Assembly: GCF_927797785.1 (NCBI RefSeq)
Contig: NZ_CAKMLL010000056.1
Coordinates: 1 to 64,000 of the forward strand
Reading direction: 5' to 3'
Length of the DNA: 64,000 nt
Source: Candidatus Nitrotoga sp. BS
GTDB lineage: Bacteria > Pseudomonadota > Gammaproteobacteria > Burkholderiales > Gallionellaceae
Shown: one piece after another, positions 56,622 through 64,000 of the stretch
Numbering within the stretch: position 1 is the first letter of the stretch
How the letters are laid out: every line of letters begins with the position of its first letter
Translations under genes and position numbers: made by a program
The notes under the pieces: generated by a model
What the model was told of the DNA's origin: nothing
The model's database searches: none
The model's input: only the letters and a program-made list of their open reading frames with translations

Positions 56622-58437
56622 TTTTGTAATCCTTTATCAAAGACATGTCTTGATTTTTCTTTTCAAGAATACAATTTCCCACAGCCAAAAACTCAATGCC
56701 TGTTCCCATTAAGCAATTAAAAGCATCTTCTGGTGTGCAAACGATAGGCTCCCCTCTGACGTTAAAAGAGGTATTCACTATCACCGGACAGCCGGTAATT
56801 TCCTTAAATTTTGAAATCAAGGCATGATATTTTGGGTTGGTTTCTTTGTGTACCGTTTGGATTCTTGCCGAGTAGTCTACATGGGTGATGGCCGGGATTT
56901 CTGAACGTGGCACATTGAGTTTCTCAATACCAAACAATTTTCTCTGTTCTTCCGTCATTTCCAGTTGTTTCTCTTTGGACACCTCCGCCACTAACAACAT
57001 GTAGGGGCTGTCTTTATCGAGCTGAAACCATTCAGCAACATCTTCTCTCAATACGCTTGGTGCAAAGGGACGGAAAGATTCTCTGTATTTGACTTTAAGG
57101 TTTAATTGCTTTTGCACCAGGGGTGAGCGAGGGTCGGCGATAATTGAACGCCCTCCCAGCGACCGCGGCCCAAACTCCATTCGGCCTTGATGCCAGCCCA
57201 CTGCCTTACCATCCGCCAAAGCTTGAGCAGTCAAATTAATTAACGCTGTGTCACTGACAATTTCAAATTTTGCACCGGCAGCAGTTAACCGCTGTTCAAT
57301 ATCAGCCTGACTGTACTCAGGACCAAGATATGCACCCTTCATACTATCCCGAGCATCCACCTTTCGCGGTTGTTTAAGCATCAAATAATGAGCCGCGAGT
57401 GCCGCACCAACCGCACCACCTGCATCACCAGCGGCTGGCTGAATCCAGATATTGTCAAAGATGTTTTCGCCAAGAAGCTTGCCATTCGCCACACAATTCA
57501 GCGCAACACCACCGGCAAGGCACAAATTCTTTAACCCCGTTGATTGCTTAATCCCCCGCGCAAGCTTGATGACAACTTCTTCTGTGACGACTTGAATTGA
57601 AGCAGCAATATCCATCTCACGCTGGGTTAGGTCAGACTCAGCTTTTCTGGGAGGTGCACCAAATAGTTTGTCAAATTTATCGTTAGTCATTGTTAGACCG
57701 ATACAATAGTTGAAGTAACTCATATCCAAATGGAAGGAGCCATCTTCTTTGATATCAATCAGATTGTCTTTGATGAGGTTGGCGAATCTGGGTTCACCAT
57801 AGGGAGCCAAGCCCATGACTTTGTACTCACCGGAATTAACCTTGAATCCGGTGTAATAAGTGAGGGCGGAATAAAGAAGTCCCAGGGAATGAGGGAAGTG
57901 AATCTCATTTTTCACGGTAAGCGTATTACCACGACCAATAGCCAACGATGTGGTCGCCCACTCGCCCACACCATCCATCGTCAAAACTGCAGCGTCCTCA
58001 AACGGGGATGGGAAAAACGCCGATGCAGCATGACTTAAATGATGCTCAGAAAATAAGAGCTTCTTCGACCAATCTATCTCATTTCCACAGCACTCTTTTA
58101 GCGCTTTCAGAATGACAGACTTCTGAAATAGTTTATCTTTTATCCATACAGGTAACGATGTTGCGAAGCTGGTAAAACCCTTGGGTGCAAAGGCCAAATA
58201 AGTTTCAAATATCCGCTCAAATTTCAGAAAAGGCTTGTCATAAAAAACAACGTAATCGATCCCGCCTGCCGACAGTTTTGCTTCAGTCAGGCAGTATTTA
58301 ATCGCATTAACAGGGAAAGCAGAATCATGTTTTTTTCTCGTAAACCGTTCTTCTTGAGCTGCCCCGATAATTTCCCCATCAACCAACAGGCAAGCGGCAG
58401 CGTCATGATAGTAAGCCGATATTCCTAAAATATTCAT
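56602..58437 (-). CDS. Carbamoyltransferase of the NodU/CmcH/SxtI family
   Basis: 611 residues. The N-terminal Kae1/YgjD-like ATPase domain holds MNILGISAYYHDAAACLL, AAQEERFTRKKHDSAFP, FSEHHLSHAASAFFPSP (metal-binding histidines) and VLTMDGVGEWAT. The C-terminal YrdC-like/carbamoyl domain has GWHQGRMEFGPRSLGGRSIIADPR and NTSFNVRGEPIVCTPEDAF. It makes carbamoyl-adenylate from carbamoyl phosphate and ATP and transfers the carbamoyl group to a hydroxyl. Known products include nodulation factors and saxitoxin. Here a surface glycan is the likely acceptor (inference from neighbours). All visible motifs are intact. Confidence 0.95.
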   Translation of the reverse strand: MNILGISAYYHDAAACLLVDGEIIGAAQEERFTRKKHDSAFPVNAIKYCLTEAKLSAGGIDYVVFYDKPFLKFERIFETYLAFAPKGFTSFATSLPVWIKDKLFQKSVILKALKECCGNEIDWSKKLLFSEHHLSHAASAFFPSPFEDAAVLTMDGVGEWATTSLAIGRGNTLTVKNEIHFPHSLGLLYSALTYYTGFKVNSGEYKVMGLAPYGEPRFANLIKDNLIDIKEDGSFHLDMSYFNYCIGLTMTNDKFDKLFGAPPRKAESDLTQREMDIAASIQVVTEEVVIKLARGIKQSTGLKNLCLAGGVALNCVANGKLLGENIFDNIWIQPAAGDAGGAVGAALAAHYLMLKQPRKVDARDSMKGAYLGPEYSQADIEQRLTAAGAKFEIVSDTALINLTAQALADGKAVGWHQGRMEFGPRSLGGRSIIADPRSPLVQKQLNLKVKYRESFRPFAPSVLREDVAEWFQLDKDSPYMLLVAEVSKEKQLEMTEEQRKLFGIEKLNVPRSEIPAITHVDYSARIQTVHKETNPKYHALISKFKEITGCPVIVNTSFNVRGEPIVCTPEDAFNCLMGTGIEFLAVGNCILEKKNQDMSLIKDYKNAYELD

Positions 58438-58444
58438 TGATCAA

Positions 58445-58594
58445 TTAAAACAGGGTGTAAATAAATGGGGCCAGAACAGAGCCTTGTCCTAAAACAAGCA
58501 AGCCACCCAATAAAATGATAACGAGAATTATCGGCGCAAGCCAAAGTTTCTTGCGCTTACGTAAAAAAATGAACATCTCTTTTAGAAAGCTCAT
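58445..58594 (-). CDS. 49-aa DUF5989/SxtK-like membrane protein
   Basis: A short gene easily missed. It encodes MSFLKEMFIFLRKRKKLWL, a hydrophobic segment (PIILVIILLGGLLVLG) and the tail QGSVLAPFIYTLF. The pattern (basic amphipathic start, single helix, GS-x-LAPFIYTLF end) is that of the small proteins found beside carbamoyltransferases, including sxtK of the saxitoxin cluster. It has an excellent GAGGTGGAGAT ribosome-binding site. It sits between the SxtJ-like gene and the carbamoyltransferase gene, nine bases from the former and seven from the latter. Its role is unknown; anchoring the enzyme to the membrane is one guess. Confidence 0.85.
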   Translation of the reverse strand: MSFLKEMFIFLRKRKKLWLAPIILVIILLGGLLVLGQGSVLAPFIYTLF

Positions 58595-58603
58595 ATCTCC
58601 ACC

Positions 58604-58999
58604 TCAAAATTGATTTTTAAATGATTCGCTATCCGTATTGGTATCTATTGGTCTAATCCAGTATGTTTCTGAATCGGATCTGCGAAGCTTTAATTCATCC
58701 CGACCAAATAACCTTGACATTAACGCAATGGGCGTTAAAAGTCCGAAGAAAATAATGCCTAATACGATCGGGCTTACTACCTTGCCCAATGCATGCCCCA
58801 GAAAAAACCACGCTCTGTTTAAGGGGGTTAGGAGAGACCAGTTTAGAAAGCTCGCGGCCAAAAAAAACAAGCTTATGAGAGAGAAAGAAATTGCCGCTAT
58901 GGAATAGCCATGCTTAATGTAGCCATACAGAGCCAAAGCAAAAAAAACGCCTGTAAATAATAAGCCGAATTTTTTATTGGATGGGAGTTGAACGTTCAT
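58604..58999 (-). CDS. SxtJ-like membrane protein
   Basis: 131 residues from ATG 58999; a TTG two codons earlier is less likely. Three to four membrane helices (KFGLLFTGVFFALALYGY, AAISFSLISLFFLAASF, VSPIVLGIIFFGLLTPIALM) and a polar C-terminal tail (LKLRRSDSETYWIRP). The helix order, the NRAWFFLGHALGKVVSPI segment and the SYW-like ending match SxtJ-family proteins, which occur next to NodU/CmcH carbamoyltransferases and whose function is unknown. It heads the SxtJ-DUF5989-carbamoyltransferase-SGNH run. Confidence 0.85.
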   Translation of the reverse strand: MNVQLPSNKKFGLLFTGVFFALALYGYIKHGYSIAAISFSLISLFFLAASFLNWSLLTPLNRAWFFLGHALGKVVSPIVLGIIFFGLLTPIALMSRLFGRDELKLRRSDSETYWIRPIDTNTDSESFKNQF

Positions 59000-59097
59000 G
59001 TGCAACGTATTTCAGTTGTTAAATATGGTTGATTGAACTAACACGGGCATTATGTATTTCATTTATTAAGAAGCAGACTCCGGCTCGCGGTGCAGCG

Positions 59098-59826
59098 TCA
59101 AGTGGTATGGGACGTAAAGCCACGTGCGGTGAGTGTGCGGGTCACCGCTGCCTTGGCCGCCGCCAAGACTTCAGCTAATGGCAGAGTGGCATCTACATCG
59201 ACAATTGGCGCGCCGTTGAACTTTAGCAGCGGTATGGCGGCTACCTTGTCGCGCAGTAATTCGCGGCGGTGATCGGGTTTGCGTGCACACGCGGTATCCA
59301 AGTCAACATTGAGGCGGATCACGAGATCAGGGCGAAAGCTGGTCATCCACTCATAGGCAGCCTGCTCGCGCCGTGCCAGCCAACGCACTACCGCACTGCC
59401 TGACGCTGCGGCAGACAAATCTGTGCTATCTGAAGCGCCAAGCAGATCCAATTGCGGGTAGCGGTCGGTCACGATGATCAGACCCTTACGCCGTAACGCG
59501 AGCATGCGCTTAAATCTATACAGTCGTCGTAGCAAAAAGGCCATGAGCACCAGTGCGATAAAAACCCCGGGGGCTTTCTTTCTGTCACGCTGGGAGCGGG
59601 TTTTGTCGGTCTTGCGCACGATTACGCGACCCATCCATGGTCCGACTAGTGGCCATCGGGCTATAGCACGGCCGATATTGCCCGATTGTTTGCCCAAGTG
59701 AGCCGTTGCCGCCGGACCATAGCCGCGCACCCAAGCCAGGATTTCCTCGCTCACAGTGGACTTACCCGATCCATCGCAGCCGATGATGGCAATCAGCGGA
59801 GCCAATTCTTTACGGTCAATCGGCAT
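59098..59826 (-). CDS. P-loop kinase, thymidylate-kinase-like
   Basis: 242 residues. Walker A is IIGCDGSGKSTVSEE (about residues 13-27). VTDRYPQLDLLG (about 118-129) matches the D-R-Y motif of dTMP-kinase-like enzymes, and PDLVIRLNVDLDTACARK is the lid-proximal region. A hydrophobic segment (GVFIALVLMAFLLRRLYRF, about 88-106) is unlike soluble dTMP kinases and suggests membrane contact. Such kinases recur in polysaccharide clusters; the phosphoacceptor is unknown. It stands about 100 bases upstream of the SxtJ-like gene on the same strand. Confidence 0.82.
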   Translation of the reverse strand: MPIDRKELAPLIAIIGCDGSGKSTVSEEILAWVRGYGPAATAHLGKQSGNIGRAIARWPLVGPWMGRVIVRKTDKTRSQRDRKKAPGVFIALVLMAFLLRRLYRFKRMLALRRKGLIIVTDRYPQLDLLGASDSTDLSAAASGSAVVRWLARREQAAYEWMTSFRPDLVIRLNVDLDTACARKPDHRRELLRDKVAAIPLLKFNGAPIVDVDATLPLAEVLAAAKAAVTRTLTARGFTSHTT

Positions 59827-59941
59827 AATAAAATTTCATCGAAAGTCACGAAAATCGGCTGCCCGGGCCGTACTCAAAAAAGATAACTACCGCGCCAATG
59901 ACGATACCGCAGATCTGATAATCGCGGTGCGCCTTAGGCAA

Positions 59942-60178
59942 TTACTCATGGTCACACGCAAACTCCAACTGATACATGTTATTCATTGGAATGGGCGGCA
60001 GGATACGGGGATTCTCAACCGAACCGACCTCATGAGGCTGACCGGGGCGGCAAGCCGACCCGCATTTTAGAGCAGCATCGTTATCAGCATCAAGATTAAG
60101 ATATCCTGAAGCTTGCATATTTCTTATTTTACTATAACTCAACTTTATAGGCGCCCTATAGCCATTCAGCATCAGCAA
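59942..60178 (-). CDS. Possible small hypothetical protein
   Basis: A 78-codon open frame with no recognised family. Four cysteines and a polar composition (GSACRPGQPHEVGSVENP) are visible. There is no signal peptide and no clear Shine-Dalgarno. It may be the C-terminal end of a lost gene or a chance frame. It is kept only because the frame is open in otherwise stop-rich DNA. Confidence 0.25.
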   Translation of the reverse strand: MLMLNGYRAPIKLSYSKIRNMQASGYLNLDADNDAALKCGSACRPGQPHEVGSVENPRILPPIPMNNMYQLEFACDHE

Positions 60179-60575
60179 AAGCGGTTAATAGATATGCAAA
60201 AAACGTAACCACTCACCCCTTAAAAATTATTCAGAAAGTACTTGGCAGGTTTGGGGGGCGCAGCCGGGTTGAAAAATAAAAACAATTTCGAGCATTTTTG
60301 CATTGATGGCAGGATTGCGCGCAGTGTAGACCGTCATGAACAGTCCGCTCATGATGGTCGAACTCATACTTGCCTTCTTTCTGGAGCGCACCCCTAATAA
60401 GGAATACGGGAGAGCCCGCCATCATCGACAAGCCAGCCGGCAAACATGGCAAAATGGCCAAGTCAGACGCTCCATGATTGCTATCCAAATGGCTTCGGCT
60501 GGTGAGTAGTTGTCTTGTTTGTTCTTAATTTGTTCGATTAATCGAAGATCAAAAATAAAAAAAGGAAAAACGTTA
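60179..60575. other. Intergenic before cfa
   Basis: About 400 bases. A minus-strand 85-codon frame (60231-60488) has no recognisable content. TTGTTCTTAATTTG near 60519 may belong to the cfa promoter, but no -10 is certain. Confidence 0.3.
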
Positions 60576-61691
60576 ATGAAAAAAGCCGAACAAGCTGTTC
60601 GTAATATTTTTTCCCTTGCGGATATAAATATTAATGGCGAACGAGTATTTGATATTCAAATTAGTCGCCCTGAATTCTATGAGCGATTTTTGGCGGATGG
60701 CGTTATTGGTTTCGGTGAATCTTACATGGAAGGCTGGTGGGATTGCGAGGCGCTCGATGTAATGATAGACAAGGTACTGCGCGCTGATCTCGAGCACGCA
60801 GTCTCTCCATATAAAATGATATTACCGTTTGTATTATCAAAAGTGATAAACCATCAGCGCCGTTCTCGCGCTTTTAAAATTGGTGAGTTTCACTATGATT
60901 TAGGCAATGACCTATATCAAAAAATGCTGGATAAACGCATGACCTACACCTGTGGTTACTGGAAAAATGCCCATGACCTGGAATCAGCGCAAGAAGCGAA
61001 ACTGGATTTAGTGTGCCGCAAGATGGGGTTGCAACCTGGAATGCGAGTTTTGGATATCGGTTGTGGCTGGGGCAGTTTTGCCGCATTTGCAGCGGAAAAA
61101 TATAAAGTTCAAGTATTGGGTGTAACGGTATCTAAGGAACAAATCGAACTTGGACAACAAATGTGTCATGGCCTTGATGTCGAATTGCGTTTGCAGGATT
61201 ACCGAGATGTTAGCGGTCAATTCGATCGCATAGTTTCTCTGGGTATGTTCGAACATGTCGGGCTAAAGAACTATGCAACTTACATGCAACAGGTTCGCCG
61301 TCTGCTTGTCGACGACGGTTTATTTTTATTACACACCATCGGTACCAATACACCCAAGACCAGCGTCGATCCATGGACCGATAAATATATATTTCCTGGC
61401 GGAATGTTACCTACGATAAAACAGATAGCTACGGCCAGCGAAGGTGTTTTCGTAACGGAAGATCTACATAATTTTGGAACAGATTATGACCGTACGCTGA
61501 TGGCTTGGATGGCAAACGTGGATGCCAACAAAACGGCATTGAAGCAAACGGGCTACGACGAACATTTTTACCGTATGTGGCGTTTTTTCTTACTCGGCGC
61601 TGCCGGTGGCTTTCGTTCGCATCGAAATCACCTATGGCAAATTGTCTACTCTAAGCGTGGTGTAGATAACGGCTATCGGTCAATACGCTAG
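60576..61691 (+). CDS. cfa: Cyclopropane-fatty-acyl-phospholipid synthase
   Basis: Transfers a methylene group from SAM onto cis double bonds of membrane phospholipids. From ATG 60576, with AAAGGA nine bases upstream, it has 371 residues. The N-terminal domain has FGESYMEGWWDCEALDVMI. The SAM-binding loop is VLDIGCGWGSFAAFAAEKY. The catalytic residues are in TYTCGYWK (Cys), MFEHVG (Glu) and DKYIFPGGMLP (Tyr/His region). The C-terminus YRMWRFFLLGAAGGFRSHRNHLWQIVYSK is canonical. Stands alone between non-coding stretches, and is intact. Confidence 0.96.
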   Translation: MKKAEQAVRNIFSLADININGERVFDIQISRPEFYERFLADGVIGFGESYMEGWWDCEALDVMIDKVLRADLEHAVSPYKMILPFVLSKVINHQRRSRAFKIGEFHYDLGNDLYQKMLDKRMTYTCGYWKNAHDLESAQEAKLDLVCRKMGLQPGMRVLDIGCGWGSFAAFAAEKYKVQVLGVTVSKEQIELGQQMCHGLDVELRLQDYRDVSGQFDRIVSLGMFEHVGLKNYATYMQQVRRLLVDDGLFLLHTIGTNTPKTSVDPWTDKYIFPGGMLPTIKQIATASEGVFVTEDLHNFGTDYDRTLMAWMANVDANKTALKQTGYDEHFYRMWRFFLLGAAGGFRSHRNHLWQIVYSKRGVDNGYRSIR

Positions 61692-61934
61692 TGGATAGGC
61701 GAACTACTTCCGCTATCGTAACTCTAGGTGCTAGGTAACGGGTCGAGTCGCTTGATTAATGCATTAAGCTTAAGGGTATCGAATTAGCGAATGAAATAGA
61801 CGAGGTCTGTAGATTTAGTATTAATCAAGTAACTGGACCCATTATTTTTATTCAGCACAACAGCTGCGCAAAAATGTTTCAAATGAAAATTAGGTTGTTA
61901 CTGTGATGTCCAGACTATATCTCGCTGCTCTGTT
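61692..61934. other. Intergenic after cfa
   Basis: About 240 AT-rich bases with no gene or clear terminator. Confidence 0.4.
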
Positions 61935-62060
61935 TTAAAACTTGCTTCTACCCCACATCAGGGCGGGAGCACTGAAATTAAACTAAGCCCCGGCTTCCCT
62001 TTAAGCTTGTGGCAGGTAGAGCATTGTTCTTGAACCAGCCACTTGCCGAATCCATTTCCC
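61935..62060 (-). pseudogene. Decayed N-terminal fragment of a multihaem cytochrome c
   Basis: On the minus strand one frame reads VQEQCSTCHKLKGKPGLSL (haem site CSTCH at 62009-62023). After a one-base shift the next frame reads APALMWGRSKF. The intact gene just upstream (62207-63622) has KNQCSICHRTTGEGKSRF and APDLMWGGVKF at the same spacing. So this is a remnant of a second copy of that cytochrome's first haem domain. There is no start codon or signal peptide. Confidence 0.7.
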
Positions 62061-62206
62061 TCAACGGACAGTGCGGTCGATCAAAGGAAAACAAAGAAAA
62101 CCACTATCAAAATTGAAAAGCAAGGAAAGCTAGATCTGCATGATCGTCAGATTTCGCATACCTTGCCCTTCAAATAACTATTAATAACGAAAACTCAGGA
62201 AATTGT

Positions 62207-63622
62207 TTAGTTCGAGAAACTCCTAATGTAATTAATCAATTGCCATGTTTCTTCATCTTTAAGGTTTTTGAAGGCAGGCATGGCGGTTCCTGGAGAGCCC
62301 CCCTTGATGACGCCAAACATTTGCCCATCGGAAATGTTCTTCATAGTCTCCGAGCAGGTGAAATTCCGGGGCGCAGGATTGAGGCCTGACCCTCCAGGTC
62401 CCTTGCCATCCCCACTTTTTCCATGACAAAGCGCGCAGGCCATGGGCTTAGCCGTTTTATTAAACAATGTTTCTCCCGCTTTCAGATTGGCGGGTATCGG
62501 CTGTAGGGGATTTTTCATACTCATGTATTCTGAGGAAACCGCTTTGGTATTGCGGTTTTGTGGACAGTCTCCAGATTTTTTCGTCCCCGCCGCTGCCACC
62601 ACTTTTGCCTCACCTTTGAAGGTTTCCCTCATATAAGCTATGACATCAGCAACGCCTTGAGATTTTAGAGTAAGGCCCCAGTAAGGCATATAGTGGGATT
62701 TTCCAACCGCCTTGCCGCCGTAATAGACTATGTTGTAGAGATAATCCAGAGGATATTGATCTAAAGCCGTTTTGGCGTGAACAGCGGGTTTGGGTTCCAG
62801 GCCCGATGCCGCCGGCCCGTCGCCTTCTCCTTTGGGACCGTGACACTGCGAGCAATATTCTTTATAAATGGTCTTACCTCGACTGGCACTGGCGTTTTGA
62901 AAATGTTCGCTCTTCCAAGGCTCATAAAATTTAAAACTATCGTCCCCTTCTGTGGCTATAAAACCTGAAATGTAATAAAGCCCAAGTTCGCTCACATCGG
63001 CCACAAATTCACCACTATGAGGAACAAAGTCCGGCGGGTTGGAGTTAAAACGCAAGATCCAGTCCTTATTCAGCCGTTTTCCTACATTGACGAAGGTCGC
63101 GCTTTGCGGCCCACCCAGTTTTTTCCCGTCGTCCATGATCTGATGACATCCGGTACAAGAATGGTCAATGAACAACTGCCTGCCGAAGGCAGCATGCTGT
63201 TCCGTGAAATGAGATAGGTCGAGGGCGTCCTTTTTGACTCGCGGATCCATAAAATGCTTTTTAAAATAATCTGCCACCAATTCCGCGTTATCTTTGGACA
63301 AGACCACGTGTTTCTCGGCCTTGGCCGATTCATCCCACCGGTAATTTTTCGGATAGACGTTTTCTTCATTACCGGTCAAGAAGCTTACTAACCAGGGACG
63401 TTTGAATTTGACTCCACCCCACATTAAATCCGGCGCTTTGAGCTCAAATCGGGATTTTCCCTCTCCGGTAGTTCTATGGCAAATAGAGCATTGGTTTTTT
63501 ATGATTTGTTCGGCGTTCTCTTCGCTACTGGCCGAAACTAAATTTGGCGTAATTGAGAAAATTAAAAGAAAATGGAAACAAAAAAATCCCACAATTTTTT
63601 TGATTTTAATTCGTTGAAACAT
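62207..63622 (-). CDS. Periplasmic tetrahaem cytochrome c (multi-domain)
   Basis: 471 residues with a signal peptide (about 1-31, FFCFHFLLIFSITPNLVSA). Four C-x-x-C-H sites are spread over separate class-I-like domains: CSICH (about 46), CTGCH (about 158), CSQCH (about 257) and CALCH (about 395). GEGDGPAASGLEPKP and GDGKGPGGSGLNPAPRNF after the last two are typical of diheme and cbb3-/nitrite-linked cytochromes. Methionine ligands are likely in MPYWGLTL and TAMPAFKNL. It is probably an electron shuttle or the haem subunit of a periplasmic enzyme; the partner is not in the window. It has a well-placed GGAGG before the ATG. Confidence 0.93.
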   Translation of the reverse strand: MFQRIKIKKIVGFFCFHFLLIFSITPNLVSASSEENAEQIIKNQCSICHRTTGEGKSRFELKAPDLMWGGVKFKRPWLVSFLTGNEENVYPKNYRWDESAKAEKHVVLSKDNAELVADYFKKHFMDPRVKKDALDLSHFTEQHAAFGRQLFIDHSCTGCHQIMDDGKKLGGPQSATFVNVGKRLNKDWILRFNSNPPDFVPHSGEFVADVSELGLYYISGFIATEGDDSFKFYEPWKSEHFQNASASRGKTIYKEYCSQCHGPKGEGDGPAASGLEPKPAVHAKTALDQYPLDYLYNIVYYGGKAVGKSHYMPYWGLTLKSQGVADVIAYMRETFKGEAKVVAAAGTKKSGDCPQNRNTKAVSSEYMSMKNPLQPIPANLKAGETLFNKTAKPMACALCHGKSGDGKGPGGSGLNPAPRNFTCSETMKNISDGQMFGVIKGGSPGTAMPAFKNLKDEETWQLINYIRSFSN

Positions 63623-63893
63623 AATGCCTCCTTATGTATAGAAATTTCACTCCGAAAAAACTCAATAATTCATTATTCATTTCTGAATAATTTTGTGACT
63701 TAATCTCCATCAAATTACGCCCACTCTTTGAGCCAATAGAAACTTCAACAAACAAGGAACGCCTGTTCAATCTGTGTAAAAGCGGTTGTCGGCTTACTTG
63801 TAAGGAAGTCCAGCGGGTAAACGCAGTTTGCGCGATGAACTTGAGGAAGTCAATTGTCAAGTCCCGCTTGTTTATAAACGCGAGACTTCGGGG

Positions 63894-64000
63894 TCAGGCG
63901 ACCAGGGTAAAGTAACACACCGTGGTAATCACGAGCGCTCCAATAAGATTGAGCGCTAGCCCTTCTCGCGCCATTTGCTGAATGCTGACTTTGCCAGTAC
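63894..64000 (-). CDS. C-terminal end of a permease (partial, runs off the window)
   Basis: The last 34 codons of a minus-strand gene that continues beyond the window. They read VSIQQMAREGLALNLIGALVITTVCYFTLVA, a final membrane helix preceded by a short amphipathic segment. The xxM-x-x-x-G-x-x-LN-L-I-G-x-x-V-I-T pattern fits the last helix of SLC13/DASS anion symporters or related ion transporters. The family call rests on this short segment only. Confidence 0.6.
   Translation of the reverse strand, partial: TGKVSIQQMAREGLALNLIGALVITTVCYFTLVA

Noticed and set aside
60231-60488. 85-codon minus-strand frame before cfa
   Set aside because: No domain, no ribosome-binding site, and codon pattern unlike its neighbours.

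Overview
The window looks like a chromosomal segment of a betaproteobacterium, most probably of the Nitrosomonadales/Gallionellaceae type. This is inferred from gene order and protein style, not from a database search. The supporting signs are pilMNOPQ-aroK, thrS-infC-rpmI-rplT-pheST-ihfA-merR, rimP-nusA-infB-rbfA-truB-rpsO-pnp, an EarP/EF-P pair in which EF-P carries Arg32, a fused Sat-CysC protein, and c-type cytochromes. No tRNA, rRNA or CRISPR array was found.

Layout. 1-2,000: unassigned sequence, a small membrane-anchored protein and mutM (all minus strand). 2,077-4,460: a graveyard of mobile DNA, with a frameshifted and truncated phage-type integrase, the right end of an IS5-like element and a shredded IS1595-like transposase. 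4,485-10,093: type IV pilus operon pilMNOPQ followed by aroK (minus). 10,502-12,688: an internally deleted IS5-like element with a TTA target duplication, then a frameshifted IS110-like transposase. 13,270-20,792: thrS to a MerR-type regulator (plus); infC starts at a rare AUA codon. 21,044-30,347: the nusA operon and rpsO-pnp (plus), with unusually wide, structured gaps and hairpin/U-run leaders. 30,442-32,226: earP-efp. 32,409-35,091: a DHH phosphoesterase translationally coupled to Sat-CysC (minus); the ATP-sulfurylase half has lost recognisable catalytic motifs. 35,209-38,015: tsaE-amiC (minus) divergent from queG (plus). 38,044-38,140: a 97-bp MITE made from the same IS5-like element.

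38,365-54,172 is an accessory stretch that reads as more GC-rich by eye: a monohaem lipoprotein cytochrome, a DUF2147 protein with an LpxO-like hydroxylase, a GNAT-type protein, a complete MdtABC-OMF tripartite efflux operon, two PAP2 phosphatases and a CHAD-like protein. 54,168-54,264 is a second, unrelated MITE-like inverted repeat. 54,293-59,826 is a glycan-modification locus (all minus): P-loop kinase, SxtJ-like protein, a 49-aa DUF5989/SxtK-like protein, NodU/CmcH-type carbamoyltransferase, SGNH-like membrane protein and a GT4 glycosyltransferase. 60,576-61,691 is a cyclopropane fatty acid synthase. 61,935-64,000 holds a decayed cytochrome fragment, an intact tetrahaem cytochrome c that it resembles, and the 3' end of a permease.

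The most interesting candidates are: (1) the SxtJ/DUF5989/carbamoyltransferase/SGNH cassette as a surface-glycan carbamoylation module; (2) the DHH phosphoesterase coupled to a Sat-CysC protein with a degenerate sulfurylase domain, a possible PAPS-making/PAP-clearing pair; (3) one IS5-like family caught at three stages of decay.
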